DNA of 64,000 nt from Candidatus Enterococcus myersii (GTDB taxonomy: Bacteria > Bacillota > Bacilli > Lactobacillales > Enterococcaceae): contig NZ_JAFLVT010000018.1 of assembly GCF_017316025.1 (NCBI RefSeq), positions 220,002 to 284,001 on the forward strand. Direction: 5' to 3'. The notes beneath the pieces are model-generated. The model did no database searches. It worked only from the letters and a program-made list of their open reading frames with translations, and was not told the DNA's origin. The position numbers and the translations under genes are program-made. Positions 53,387 through 62,716 of this stretch are shown here, piece by piece (position 1 is the stretch's first letter; the number at the start of each line of letters is the position of its first letter).

Positions 53387-54403
53387 ATGGAACGATACGA
53401 TCGTCAAATCCGAGTCAAAAAAATTGGCCCCTGCGGTCAAGAAAAAATTGCCCAAGTCCACGTTTTAATCGTTGGCTGCGGAGCACTTGGCAGTTATACA
53501 GCAGAACAGCTGCTGCGCATGGGGATTAAAAAAATGACTTTACTGGATTTTGACTATGTGGAGTTAAGTAATTTACAACGGCAAACCCTTTTTACCGAAG
53601 CTGATGCCACAAATAACGTTGCCAAAGTCGAAGCTGCAAAAAATGCTTTAAGTAAAATTGATAGCAGCGCGAAGATTTTTGCTTATAAAGAAAGTTTCAG
53701 CGATTACATTTTGCAAGAAGAAAGTTGCCCTGATTTAATCTTAGATTGCTCTGACAACTATCAGGTTCGTGAAGAAATCAATAACTATTGTCACTACTAT
53801 AAAATTCCTTTTGTTTTTGCTGCGCTGGCGGCCACAAGTGGACAGGTGATGGCTATAAATCCTGTCGATGCCCCTTGTTTAGGTTGTGCATTGCCACAAT
53901 TAGACGCTCTTATTCAAAAAGATTGTGATTTATTAGGCGTCATAACACCTTTAGTGCCAATGATTAGTAGTTACCAGGTCAGTCTGGCTTTAAAAATCAT
54001 CACAAATCCAAAAGAAGTTATCTGGGATGAAATGCTTTATATCGATGCTTGGTCTTACCAGTTACAAAATTTTAAAGTAAAAAAACAAGCTCATTGTAAA
54101 TACTGCCAAAAAACAGAATTAAAAAACGCTCCCCAAAATTTTATGATAAAAAAAATGTGCGGTCAAAATGTCTTTTCCACTCAAATACCCGCAGCTACTT
54201 TCTTTCTAATTGATCACTTTTGTCAAAAACAGCAGTTGCCATTAAAGAAAAATCCTTTAGCCGCTCGCTTTACTTGGGATGACTATGAGTTCACATTATT
54301 TCCCAATGGCCGTCTTCATTTTTATGGCTTTACCTCTAGCAAGTCGATTCAACCGTATTTAGACAATCTTGTAAAAGGAGCTTTAATTGCCCATGAAAGT
54401 TAA
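53387..54403 (+). CDS. moeB: MoeB/ThiF-type adenylyltransferase
   Basis: A 338-residue E1-like enzyme. The nucleotide motif VLIVGCGALGSYTAEQLLRMG is split by me as GCGALGSYTAEQ, and DFDYVELSNLQRQTLF follows. Two Cys pairs bind zinc (CLGC near residue 164, CKYC near 237). A C-terminal extension of about 90 residues has no rhodanese signature. It adenylates MoaD for sulfur transfer. AAGGAGGTTGTC precedes the ATG. Confidence 0.9.
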   Translation: MERYDRQIRVKKIGPCGQEKIAQVHVLIVGCGALGSYTAEQLLRMGIKKMTLLDFDYVELSNLQRQTLFTEADATNNVAKVEAAKNALSKIDSSAKIFAYKESFSDYILQEESCPDLILDCSDNYQVREEINNYCHYYKIPFVFAALAATSGQVMAINPVDAPCLGCALPQLDALIQKDCDLLGVITPLVPMISSYQVSLALKIITNPKEVIWDEMLYIDAWSYQLQNFKVKKQAHCKYCQKTELKNAPQNFMIKKMCGQNVFSTQIPAATFFLIDHFCQKQQLPLKKNPLAARFTWDDYEFTLFPNGRLHFYGFTSSKSIQPYLDNLVKGALIAHES

Positions 54404-54860
54404 TGTAAGTATCCTCACCGTTAGCGATACCCGTAGTCTGGCAGATGATTTTTCCGGTCAGCTGATTTTTGAATTGTTAACAAAAAAGAATTTCAATCCA
54501 TCCCGACATATTATCGTTAAAGATGATTGCGCTGCAATTACCCATGGGGTCGGCTCACTGGTGGCTAATAGCGACGCAATTATTTTAAATGGCGGTACCG
54601 GTATCGCCAAACGTGATGTCACCTTTGAAGCCATCACACCACTTCTAGTGCAGGAAATACCGGGCTTTGGGGAATTATTTCGTTATCTTAGCTTTAAAGA
54701 AATTGGCAGCCACGCCCTTGCTTCTCGCGCTTTAGCGGGTTTTACCCAAGATGATACTTTGCTTTTTTGTTTACCTGGTTCCACGAAGGCTTGTCAGTTA
54801 GGCATGGAAAAACTCATCTTGCCAGAATTAGTCCATCTATTAAAAGAGCGCCGAAAATAA
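54393..54860 (+). CDS. moaB: Molybdopterin adenylyltransferase MoaB
   Basis: About 155 residues of the MoaB/Mog fold. ILTVSDTRS begins the protein, and ILNGGTGIAKRDVTFEAI holds the GGTG motif that binds molybdopterin. It adenylates molybdopterin before metal insertion by MoeA. The gene overlaps the moeB end. A TTG two codons upstream (54387) is better spaced from AAGGAG, so the start is uncertain by two codons. Confidence 0.9.
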   Translation: MKVNVSILTVSDTRSLADDFSGQLIFELLTKKNFNPSRHIIVKDDCAAITHGVGSLVANSDAIILNGGTGIAKRDVTFEAITPLLVQEIPGFGELFRYLSFKEIGSHALASRALAGFTQDDTLLFCLPGSTKACQLGMEKLILPELVHLLKERRK

Positions 54861-54894
54861 GTGCTACTCATTTTTTATGATGAATAAAAAACAC

Positions 54895-54943
54895 CCCAAA
54901 TGAACTGCAACTTGTACTTTTTACGTTGCATTGTTCATTTGGG
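54895..54943. terminator. Bidirectional terminator between moaB and moaC
   Basis: CCCAAATGAAC-TGCAAC pairs with GTTGCA-TT-GTTCATTTGGG. T-rich sequence follows on the plus strand. Confidence 0.75.
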
Positions 54944-54978
54944 ATTATTTATTTCTTCTTTAAAAAACTAAGTGTTGC

Positions 54979-55455
54979 TTATTGCTTGGTGTAATGCCCA
55001 CTTTTACCACCAATTTTTTCTACCAAGTGACAGTCAGTAATCACCATGCCCTTATCCATTGCTTTACACATGTCGTAAACTGTTAATGCTGTAATTTGAC
55101 ACGCCGTTAATGCTTCCATCTCTACACCTGTCTGCCCATTTACTTTGACTGTTGCCTGAATAGTCAACGTATCAACTTCATTATCGGTAAATAATATATC
55201 CACGCCACTTAGAAGTAGCAAATGACACATCGGAATTAATTCACTCGTTTTTTTTGCTGCCATAATACCTGCTACTTGGGCGACAGCTAACACATCCCCT
55301 TTTTTTACTTGGCCTGCTTTAATCCGTTGTAACGTCTCTTTGGTCATTTTTACTGTCGCTTGTGCCGTTGCCATCCGGTAATTTACCTTTTTGTCGGTGA
55401 CATCTACCATTTTTGCCCGCTCTTGTTCATTGAAATGCGTTAATTCATTGTTCAT
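54979..55455 (-). CDS. moaC: Cyclic pyranopterin monophosphate synthase MoaC
   Basis: A 158-residue MoaC, the normal length, starting at the ATG at 55455 after CAGGAGC. Motifs are [16 protein letters not shown] at the start, [11 protein letters not shown] in the middle, and [20 protein letters not shown] with the active-site residues. It completes cyclic pyranopterin formation after MoaA. The frame upstream of this ATG remains open and is the second half of MobB, so MoaC can also be made as a fusion (see 54979-55719). Confidence 0.94.
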   Translation of the reverse strand: MNNELTHFNEQERAKMVDVTDKKVNYRMATAQATVKMTKETLQRIKAGQVKKGDVLAVAQVAGIMAAKKTSELIPMCHLLLLSGVDILFTDNEVDTLTIQATVKVNGQTGVEMEALTACQITALTVYDMCKAMDKGMVITDCHLVEKIGGKSGHYTKQ

Positions 55456-55719
55456 TTGTCTTTGCTCCTGTTCTTTGACCCAGTTTTCAAACCAAGTCTG
55501 GCTTTTCTCCTTAGAGGTTAAATCTATTAATTTTGCACCTCTATTTTCAGGAAAAATCGTCCCCACATAATCAAAGGGACCAAATTTTGAAAAATCAGCA
55601 ACTTCATCTTGTGGACGCAACAACAATAATTTGGGATATTTTTCCCATTTGAAACCCTCTATTAAAACCAAATCTGTTTGTGGTCGGACAAAATCATTGA
55701 TTTCAGTCGCTAACAAAAC
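54979..55719 (-). other. -1 frame: MobB C-terminal half running in frame into MoaC
   Basis: From the slip site at 55719 the -1 frame reads [10 protein letters not shown], then [15 protein letters not shown], the usual second half of MobB. It continues through about 40 linker residues without a stop into moaC. If a -1 frameshift occurs in mobB, the product is a MobB-MoaC fusion. If not, this half of MobB is not made with the first half. Confidence 0.6.
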
Positions 55720-55964
55720 TTTTTTTCAGGCTGACGTACTTCATGCCAAAAAAAACCACCGTCTTGCTGCATTCCTACTTGATCTGCTCCCGCCTCACTA
55801 AAGCGCGCCGTATCTGTACCTGCTACATCCATTGCCACACTATGATGGGTATGTTTAAACGCGGCTGTTTTTAAGCCTAACTGTTGACTTGCTTGAATGA
55901 AATTGATCATAGTTGTGGTCTTGCCACTTTTTTTCTTGCCAATTATTTGTAAGGTAAGCACCAA
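55710..55964 (-). CDS. mobB: MobB N-terminal half (0 frame), ends after the slip site
   Basis: 84 residues with the MobB P-loop [11 protein letters not shown] and the [18 protein letters not shown] segment. The frame stops at TAG three codons after an A AAA AAG heptamer, while the missing half continues in the -1 frame. MobB binds GTP and assists MobA in making the guanylated cofactor. It overlaps the moeA end by 22 bp. Either a programmed frameshift or a disabling mutation explains the layout. Confidence 0.8.
   Translation of the reverse strand: MVLTLQIIGKKKSGKTTTMINFIQASQQLGLKTAAFKHTHHSVAMDVAGTDTARFSEAGADQVGMQQDGGFFWHEVRQPEKKFC
55719..55725 (-). other. Slippery heptamer A AAA AAG in mobB
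   Basis: In frame, mobB reads GAA AAA AAG TTT TGT TAG. The last seven bases of the first three codons are A AAA AAG, the heptamer used in Escherichia coli dnaX. Slipping back one base gives AAA AAA, then GTT TTG TTA GCG, which restores the MobB sequence. Confidence 0.65.
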
Positions 55965-57154
55965 ACTTCTACCTCCGTTCCTGCAGTTACAACTGTATCA
56001 TGGGGAATTTTAAAAAAGCAGGTTGTCAAATGCAAGTTTCCTAAGGCGCTGGATTGATCGCTGCCGACTAATGAGACCACTTTGCCGGTCGCAGTTTCTT
56101 CCCACGTTCCCCGTAAATAACGATCAAAACTATTTGGCTTTTGATAATCATGCGCCAATTTCATCTTCGTAATTTTAATTTCAGTGGAATTTCCTTGCAT
56201 ATTTTGCAATAAACTCTCAAATAATAAATAAAAGCCAGTAAAACAGGCTCCTGGATTACCTGAAAGTGCCATGACTAGCGTTTTTTCATAGACAAACGCC
56301 GTAGTGGGACTACCTGGTCGCATGGCAAGTTTATTAAACAATAGTTGCCCACTTTCTTTGGCCGCAACTGCAAGGAAATCAAAATCCCCCACGGAAACAC
56401 CACCGGTAGTCAAAATTAGATCGGCTTTTTTAGCTAAGTCGTCTAGCTTTTCTTCAAGACTTTTTATATCATCAGCAATTTGCCCACAATAGACGACTTT
56501 TCCACCATTTTCTTTTACTAAGGCTTCCAATAAAGGCCCATTCGAATTGTAAATTTTTCCAGCAACAGGCGCATCTTTTGGCTGTAACAATTCTGTCCCG
56601 GTCGCTAGAATTGCTACTTTTGGCCGCTTATAAACCAAGCAAGTCGCAAAACCAAAGGCTGACATCAAACTAATTGCCCCCGCATTAATGAGCGTTCCTT
56701 TTGTCAGTAAAACTGCCCCTTTTTCAAATTCTTCTCCAATTGGGGTTATATTATCATTACGGCTACCTGCTTTGATCACAACTTTTCCGTCAGCTAACAT
56801 ATGGGTGTTTTCCAGCATAATAACTTTTGCAACTTCATCAGGAACTTTTGCTCCGGTCATAATTCGGATCGTTTCTTTTGGCTGTAATTTTTTTTTCAGC
56901 TCAGATCCGGCTGGCACTTCAGCAGCAAGTGTTAAGGTAATCGGATAATCGCGATCATCTTCAGCTAAAATACCATAGCCATCATAACCCGAACGGCGAA
57001 AAGCCGGTTGTGGAAAAGGGGCTATTATATCTTGGGCTAAAATATATCCCAACGTTTCTTCGACTTGTTTTTCTTGTGTTATTTTTTTGGGTGCCACTGC
57101 TGCTAATCTTTCTTTTGCTTGTGCCAATGTAATAACATCTCGATTTAAATACAT
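55943..57154 (-). CDS. moeA: Molybdopterin molybdenumtransferase MoeA
   Basis: A 403-residue MoeA. PAFRRSGYDGYGIL lies near residue 60, the TTGGVSVGDFDF motif near residue 240, and LSGNPGACFTGFYLLFE follows. It inserts molybdate into adenylated molybdopterin. The start at 57154 (MYLNRDVIT) follows GAAGGTGAAG. It is first in moeA-mobB-moaC and divergent from mobA. Confidence 0.93.
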   Translation of the reverse strand: MYLNRDVITLAQAKERLAAVAPKKITQEKQVEETLGYILAQDIIAPFPQPAFRRSGYDGYGILAEDDRDYPITLTLAAEVPAGSELKKKLQPKETIRIMTGAKVPDEVAKVIMLENTHMLADGKVVIKAGSRNDNITPIGEEFEKGAVLLTKGTLINAGAISLMSAFGFATCLVYKRPKVAILATGTELLQPKDAPVAGKIYNSNGPLLEALVKENGGKVVYCGQIADDIKSLEEKLDDLAKKADLILTTGGVSVGDFDFLAVAAKESGQLLFNKLAMRPGSPTTAFVYEKTLVMALSGNPGACFTGFYLLFESLLQNMQGNSTEIKITKMKLAHDYQKPNSFDRYLRGTWEETATGKVVSLVGSDQSSALGNLHLTTCFFKIPHDTVVTAGTEVEVWCLPYK

Positions 57155-57261
57155 ATCTTCACCTTCGCTTGCGTATTTTTTCACATATAGGGAACTCCCT
57201 AGCTGTTCTGACTTCTGCCCTATGATAAACTAACGAAGAGTTTTTGGCAAAGGGGGATTTT

Positions 57262-57813
57262 ATGACAATTGGAATTATTTTGGCCGGTGGTCACTCCAGT
57301 CGTTTTGGTAGCGATAAGGCGTTATATTTTGATGCACTTTATAAAGAGTACTGGGTTTGTTTGGCCTATCAAAAACTTGCAGCACTGACAGATACTGTTT
57401 TTATTTGCGGCAATGCTAATAATCAGCAAGCGCTAAAAAACATATTGCCAAAATCTGCGATCGTGCTGACAGACTGTCTTCCATTTATTGACTGCGGCCC
57501 CTTAAGCGCACTTTATGCGGCGGCAAGTCAAAATCAGTGTGGGACTACCAGACAAGACTATTTGATCCTCGCCGTAGATTATCCTGATATTAGCCAAGAT
57601 AGTTTGTCTGCGCTTCTTTCAAAACGTAATTGCTACTTACAAGATGCTAACCAGAAGAATCACTACACGGTAGCCCATTTGTCTTTTTGTAAAGATGACC
57701 TGACGTACTTTTTAACAAAAAGCCAACGAATGAAAAATTTTTTAGCTTATCTTTTAGCCATCCCAATTTTTGCCGATCAAAACGTGGTAAATCAAAATAC
57801 ATTATCGAAATGA
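57262..57813 (+). CDS. mobA: Molybdenum cofactor guanylyltransferase MobA
   Basis: A 183-residue nucleotidyltransferase. The signature LAGGHSSRFGSDKAL is at the N-terminus and the metal-binding Asp is in LAVDYPDIS. It joins GMP to the cofactor, giving the bis-MGD form used by formate dehydrogenase and nitrate reductase types. The start at 57262 follows AAAGGGGGA. It is followed by modABC after 9 bp. Confidence 0.88.
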   Translation: MTIGIILAGGHSSRFGSDKALYFDALYKEYWVCLAYQKLAALTDTVFICGNANNQQALKNILPKSAIVLTDCLPFIDCGPLSALYAAASQNQCGTTRQDYLILAVDYPDISQDSLSALLSKRNCYLQDANQKNHYTVAHLSFCKDDLTYFLTKSQRMKNFLAYLLAIPIFADQNVVNQNTLSK

Positions 57814-57822
57814 GCGCTTAAC

Positions 57823-58608
57823 ATGAAAAAAATCGTCTTACTTGTCCCTTTATTTCTGCTAACGTTAGGTACTGCTGGCTGCACTAAAAAAGAAGCTGCC
57901 CAAACACCTTCTCCGCAACCAGAAGTGACCCTTCACTATTCAGCAGCAGCGAGCTTAAAAGATGCCTTAGGTGAAATTGAAAAAAATTACGAAAAGGCCA
58001 ATCCCTCCATTCATTTAGATATTGATTATGGTGGTTCTGGTGCAATTCGTGAAAAAGTTGTCGCTGGCGCCCCCATTGATGGTGTTTTATTGGCAAGTAA
58101 AGCCGATACAGATAAATTAATTGAAGCTGGCAAATTGGAAGCTGAAAATAAGTTGTTAGAAAATACTTTGGTAATCGTCAAAAACAAACAAGACGATCGC
58201 AAGAAAGCTGATCTAGCAACTATTGTAGCTGATGTAAAAAAAATCGCCATCGGTAACCCAGAAACCGTTCCAGCTGGACAATATGCAAAACAAAGCTTGG
58301 AAAAAGCGGTCTTATATAATGCCGTCAAAGAGCACCTTGTTATGGCCAGTGATGTACGCCAGGTATTAGCCTATGTTGAAGCAGGCAATGCAGAGGTTGG
58401 TTTTGTCTACAAGACAGATGCCCTTACCAGTGATAAAGTTGCCGTTTTGGCAGATGTGGAAAATGATTTGCACGAAGATATTTTATACTATACTGGCGTT
58501 GTAAAAGACAGCAAAAATAAAGCGGCAGTCACAAAATTCAATACCTACTTAGGCAAATCAGAAAGTCAAACAGTTTTAGAAAAATATGGCTTTACTATGG
58601 CGCAATAA
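57823..58608 (+). CDS. modA: Molybdate-binding lipoprotein ModA
   Basis: A 261-residue receptor with a lipobox LGTAGC (lipidated Cys about residue 20). SAAASLKDALGEIEKNY and DYGGSGAIREKV are typical of ModA oxyanion binding, as is IAIGNPETVPAGQYAKQSL. It captures molybdate outside the membrane. The binding site is weak, so translation may be coupled to mobA. Confidence 0.93.
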   Translation: MKKIVLLVPLFLLTLGTAGCTKKEAAQTPSPQPEVTLHYSAAASLKDALGEIEKNYEKANPSIHLDIDYGGSGAIREKVVAGAPIDGVLLASKADTDKLIEAGKLEAENKLLENTLVIVKNKQDDRKKADLATIVADVKKIAIGNPETVPAGQYAKQSLEKAVLYNAVKEHLVMASDVRQVLAYVEAGNAEVGFVYKTDALTSDKVAVLADVENDLHEDILYYTGVVKDSKNKAAVTKFNTYLGKSESQTVLEKYGFTMAQ

Positions 58609-58661
58609 GAATAATATACCCTTACAATTGCGCGTAACTACGAGAAAAGGAGTTGAACTAT

Positions 58662-59321
58662 TTGCTAAGCCCACTCCTGCATTCCCTGATTGTGGCGACA
58701 GTTGCGACAATTATCGCCTTTTTAATTGCATTACCCTTTGCCTATTGGGATGTTTATTATCCTTATCGCGGCAAAAAAATTGTCGAAATTATTTTTTTAC
58801 TTCCCTTGGTCTTACCCCCAACGATTGTTGGATTTTATTTATTACAGTTATTTGGCCGTTATGGCGTTTTAGGCCAGTTATTGGAACAAGTTAATTTCTC
58901 ATTAATTTTCACTTTACAAGGTGCCACTTTGGCTACTGTCATCGTGATTTTACCGTTAATATTTCAAGGATTAAAAGGAGCCTTTGCGGCCGTTCCTAAA
59001 AACTTGATTGCCGTTGCCAAAACGCTGTCAGCAAATCGGCGTGAAGTCTTGTGGCGCGTTATTTTGCCCAACTGTTGGCACAGCCTGGTTGCAAGTATTA
59101 TCCTAGCTTTTTGCCGGGGCTTAGGAGAATTTGGCGCTAGTTTAATGGTCGCAGGTTTCATCGAAGGTAAAACAGATACCCTTGCTACCGCCATTTATTT
59201 TGCTGTCCAACAAGGAAATCAAAACTTAGCCTATACGTTAAGTTTTATTAACGTGGTTATCGGGATTATTTTACTGCTTTTCATTCAACTACTTACCTAT
59301 TATCAAAAAAGGAGCTTTTAG
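58662..59321 (+). CDS. modB: Molybdate ABC transporter permease ModB
   Basis: About 219 residues with five helices. The EAA-type loop is seen at LSANRREVLWRVILPN and then GLGEFGASLMVAGF, a ModB hallmark. The TTG at 58662 is preferred because AAAAGGAG is then 9 nt away; a TTG three codons earlier touches the binding site. It ends one base before modC. Confidence 0.9.
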   Translation: MLSPLLHSLIVATVATIIAFLIALPFAYWDVYYPYRGKKIVEIIFLLPLVLPPTIVGFYLLQLFGRYGVLGQLLEQVNFSLIFTLQGATLATVIVILPLIFQGLKGAFAAVPKNLIAVAKTLSANRREVLWRVILPNCWHSLVASIILAFCRGLGEFGASLMVAGFIEGKTDTLATAIYFAVQQGNQNLAYTLSFINVVIGIILLLFIQLLTYYQKRSF

Positions 59322-59957
59322 ATGAGTTTAAAACTACAAATTAAAACCCAACTAACTCCTAAAAATCTAACTTTTCATTATGATTTTTTTGCTCCGGTAA
59401 CGGGACTTAGCGGTCCTTCCGGCGTGGGCAAAACAACTATTTTAAACGCCATTGCCGGGCTTATTACAGCCGATGATTGCAAACTTACGTTTAACGATGT
59501 AACGTGGGAAGATACCCGTAAAAACTTTTCATTACCCACCAATCAACGAAATTTAGCCTATGTGATGCAAGATGTAGCTTTATTTCCTAATTTAAATGTC
59601 ACAGAGAATATTCTATTTAGTCAAAAAACAGCTGTGAAGAAAAAACAAACACCCCCTGCTAGTGACTACTTAAGCTTTTTATCTACCCGTTTGAATATCA
59701 CAAGTCTTTTAAAGCAGCCCATCTACAAACTTTCCGGCGGACAAAAACAACGAGTTGCTTTGGCACGTGCCTTGTATAGTCGCCCCCAATTATTACTGTT
59801 AGATGAACCCTTTAATGGCTTAGATGATGAAATGAGGCAAGAGGCTATCACATTAACCAAAGAGCTTTTAGCAACTGAAAAAATCCCAGCCATTATCGTC
59901 AGCCACCATCGTGATGAATTAGAAGCCATGGCTGATGAAATTGTCCGGGTAAAATAA
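59322..59957 (+). CDS. modC: Molybdate ABC transporter ATPase ModC, short form
   Basis: A 211-residue ATPase: Walker A LSGPSGVGKTT, signature LSGGQKQRVALARAL, Walker B LLLLDEPFNGLD. It lacks the C-terminal molybdate-binding domain of the Escherichia coli protein, as usual in Firmicutes. It is last of mobA-modABC. Confidence 0.92.
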   Translation: MSLKLQIKTQLTPKNLTFHYDFFAPVTGLSGPSGVGKTTILNAIAGLITADDCKLTFNDVTWEDTRKNFSLPTNQRNLAYVMQDVALFPNLNVTENILFSQKTAVKKKQTPPASDYLSFLSTRLNITSLLKQPIYKLSGGQKQRVALARALYSRPQLLLLDEPFNGLDDEMRQEAITLTKELLATEKIPAIIVSHHRDELEAMADEIVRVK

Positions 59958-60027
59958 AACTTATCCTTGTATCCTATAAAAAAACTGTTATAGTAAAATT
60001 ACCTTGGCAGGGGCGTTTATGCTCACA

Positions 60028-60060
60028 GACACAAAGAATCTTTCTTTGTGTCTTTTTTTT
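60028..60060 (+). terminator. Terminator of mobA-modABC
   Basis: GACACAAAGA pairs with TCTTTGTGTC around a short loop and is followed by eight T. Confidence 0.88.
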
Positions 60061-60155
60061 GCACTAATTGCCAGCAAGCGAATTTGTAAAGCCAGACATT
60101 GTTAAAACTACTACTATTCTAATTTTTTTGTAAATACTCACATTTTCTTTTACGA

Positions 60156-60188
60156 TAAAAAAAGAGCTGGAGATTTATCACAGCTCTT
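60156..60188 (-). terminator. Terminator of the TDT transporter gene
   Basis: On the minus strand AAGAGCTG pairs with CAGCTCTT across an 11-nt loop, followed by TTTTT. Confidence 0.8.
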
Positions 60189-60204
60189 ATCATCTTTATT
60201 CTAT

Positions 60205-61191
60205 TTATTCGACAACTTCAACTTCTTCAATACTTACTTTTGTAACAGGCTTTTTAACAGTTGCCAATACAAAATTGTGGGTAAAGTGATACACCACATA
60301 CCCAATAACTAACGTGATCAAAAATAATTTTGCACCAAAAACTTGATTGAAAAAATTCCCTGGCGCTGTATGTCCCACATTGATTAAAAAACGTGCCGTA
60401 TTCAATGTCGCAATTAAGCTGATGGCCATCGGGAAAGTTAGAGCAGCAAAGGTGCCATCAAATGGTCGATTCACAAAATTTGGCAGACTTTTTAAGATAT
60501 ATAAGAAAATCAAACAAATTAACGCATATAAAAACGTTACAAGCATCATGTTTGGTTGTGCCGTTAAGTTAAAATAGCTAACCAAACACAGGCTAGGTGG
60601 TGCTAAAAAGATAGTTTTCATTAATTCTGTTTGGCTTGCCATGCCCAATTTCAAAATACGGATAAACATGGCCGGCACCAAAATAGCAGAAATTACAAAA
60701 CCATAGCCCAGTAAAGCTTTTAAAATAATCGGATTTCCATAAGCTGTTCCCACCACCACTGGGACTAAAATTCCCACGTAGGTAACAAACCAAGAAGGTA
60801 AAAATGTTTTAAGATTAAATTCTCTGATTACATTGCGCCAGGTGAAAAACAAAATATGAGCTGCGTGTACTACCACTGCCACATACCACATACCAATACC
60901 CAAAATTGGCAAGTAAGGATAGATATAACTGGATAAAATTGCCGTTAACATCATTACCGCAGCGTATAAACTGCCGGGGACAACTTGTGTATATTCTTTT
61001 TTAAAGGTATCAAAATGCAATACAATTTTGCTGATTGTTAAAACCCACACGATTAGTGCAAACCACATAACAAGATGGCGGATACCACTAAAACCAATGG
61101 CATTAAAAGCATTGGCTAATGTACATAAACCTACTGTGGTAGCCACCGCGCCTACCGGTAGTTTATCAGATCCTTGAATCATTTTTTTCAT
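60205..61191 (-). CDS. TDT-family (tellurite/C4-dicarboxylate) transporter
   Basis: A 328-residue protein with ten predicted helices and the TehA/Mae1 layout (PVGAVATTVGLCTLANAFNA at the start, FTWRNVIREFN, and FPMAISLIATLNTARFL late). TDT proteins move dicarboxylates, sulfite, tellurite or, as slow anion channels, other small anions. Its place beside a formate-dehydrogenase-like cluster suggests an anion relevant to that enzyme, which is inference. GAGCGTGAAGTT precedes the ATG. Confidence 0.8.
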   Translation of the reverse strand: MKKMIQGSDKLPVGAVATTVGLCTLANAFNAIGFSGIRHLVMWFALIVWVLTISKIVLHFDTFKKEYTQVVPGSLYAAVMMLTAILSSYIYPYLPILGIGMWYVAVVVHAAHILFFTWRNVIREFNLKTFLPSWFVTYVGILVPVVVGTAYGNPIILKALLGYGFVISAILVPAMFIRILKLGMASQTELMKTIFLAPPSLCLVSYFNLTAQPNMMLVTFLYALICLIFLYILKSLPNFVNRPFDGTFAALTFPMAISLIATLNTARFLINVGHTAPGNFFNQVFGAKLFLITLVIGYVVYHFTHNFVLATVKKPVTKVSIEEVEVVE

Positions 61192-61310
61192 AACTTCACG
61201 CTCCTATTGGATTAATAAAAAACTATTTTCACGGAAAAATCCGCTGTGTTATTTGTTAAAAAGTGAGCAAGTAATGCTAGTAGCTTAAAGGTATGCTTAC
61301 TACTTTTGAA

Positions 61311-61365
61311 TGAAGCTGAAATCATGTGAAGTTTCCACATTCAAATTTCCATGATCTCAGCTTCA
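61311..61365. repeat. 16-bp inverted repeat upstream of the TDT gene
   Basis: TGAAGCTGAAATCATG and CATGATCTCAGCTTCA pair with one mismatch across 23 nt. No T-tract follows on the plus strand. It lies in the 292-bp gap between the FAD oxidoreductase and the TDT gene, both on the minus strand, and could end or regulate the former's transcript. Confidence 0.45.
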
Positions 61366-61483
61366 TACTCTGATAGCATCAAACTAGAAGTATTCCGCTA
61401 TTTAAAAATAACCTTATTTCTACCTAATCAGATGCTAGCTCTACACTTGTCATAGCCTTAAAGTACAATGTCCACCTAAATTT

Positions 61484-62716
61484 TTAATCTGTACAAAAAC
61501 CAAATTCAAAGTTTTCCGTCATATTAAAGAAATCCGAATAATTAATGTCAAACACACACTTTTTTAATTTATCAATCCGAATTTGCTCTTTGACCAATTG
61601 CGTCAAAATACCGCTGTAAGATAGATCTCCTTGAATAACTGCTCCTGTAATAATTCCATCTTTATGAATAATTTTTTTATATTGACCAGGGCTTTCCCTT
61701 ATTTCAACTTGGTAAGTATCATCCGCAGGAATTGGCGAGCCTAGGGACATGGTCTGGATTTTTAAGAAAGTCATAGTTGACTTACTGGCAAAAAAGTCTG
61801 TCAATACACGTTTTTGTCCCACCATATTACTTGCGGCAATAATTCCTTCTTTAACTGCTGCGGGCCAGATTGGATTTTTTCCGGATACATCACCGGCACC
61901 ATAAACATTAGCAACATTTGTTTCCCCTAATGGATTAAACAACATGCCAAAACGATCCGTTTCAACGGGTGTACCTTCTAAAAATTGTACATTGGAACGA
62001 ACACCTGTAGCGACAATCAATAGATCACAGGGAATTGTTGTCCCATCTGATAGGGCTAATTCTTTGACCTTGCCTGTTTCATCCATTAAAACTTCTTGAA
62101 CGGCGGTATTATACCGTTGTTTCACGCCATATGCTGCAAAGGCATCCTGATATCTTTGCGAAGCTTTATGGTCCAATTGAATTGGTAATAAGCGATCACC
62201 GAACTCGACTAAAGTTAAATCCTTGCCGTAATGAAGCAGACCTTCGACTGCATCAATCCCAACAAGACCCGCCCCCATGACAACAATGTTCTCTACTTGT
62301 GGCAATTTTTCTTTAATAAAAATGGCGTCGTCTAAATTCCGCAGTCCAATTACATTAGCGGCGTCTTTAATATTTTTAACCGGTGGAAAAAATGTCGAAG
62401 CACCTGTTGCAAGTAAAACTTTATCGTACACAACTTTTTTACCATCAGATAAAGTTAATACTTGTGTACTTGTATCAATGGCAGTTAAGGAAACGCCTTT
62501 TAGCCAACGAATATTATTCTTTTCAATAAAATTGGCGTCAGTAAAATTCAATTGCGAAACATCTCGTGAACCTTCCAAATAGTGATGCAATATACAACGA
62601 AAGTGAATGGCTTCGTCTTTTGAAATCAACGTTAAATTATCATTTGGCGCTAGCTTAGCCAATGTTTTTAAAGCATTAATCCCAGCAGCAGAAGCACCAA
62701 CTACAACGTATTCCAT
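61484..62716 (-). CDS. FAD-dependent NAD(P)H oxidoreductase
   Basis: A 410-residue two-dinucleotide-fold flavoprotein. The FAD motif is VVVGASAAGINALKTL, the NAD(P)H motif VVMGAGLVGIDAVEGL near residue 145, and the second FAD motif NVYGAGDVSG near residue 265. It resembles the NirB/NasB N-terminal and rubredoxin-reductase group. It overlaps the ferredoxin gene by one base, so it probably passes electrons between the 4Fe-4S protein, the molybdoenzyme and NAD(P). Confidence 0.85.
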   Translation of the reverse strand: MEYVVVGASAAGINALKTLAKLAPNDNLTLISKDEAIHFRCILHHYLEGSRDVSQLNFTDANFIEKNNIRWLKGVSLTAIDTSTQVLTLSDGKKVVYDKVLLATGASTFFPPVKNIKDAANVIGLRNLDDAIFIKEKLPQVENIVVMGAGLVGIDAVEGLLHYGKDLTLVEFGDRLLPIQLDHKASQRYQDAFAAYGVKQRYNTAVQEVLMDETGKVKELALSDGTTIPCDLLIVATGVRSNVQFLEGTPVETDRFGMLFNPLGETNVANVYGAGDVSGKNPIWPAAVKEGIIAASNMVGQKRVLTDFFASKSTMTFLKIQTMSLGSPIPADDTYQVEIRESPGQYKKIIHKDGIITGAVIQGDLSYSGILTQLVKEQIRIDKLKKCVFDINYSDFFNMTENFEFGFCTD

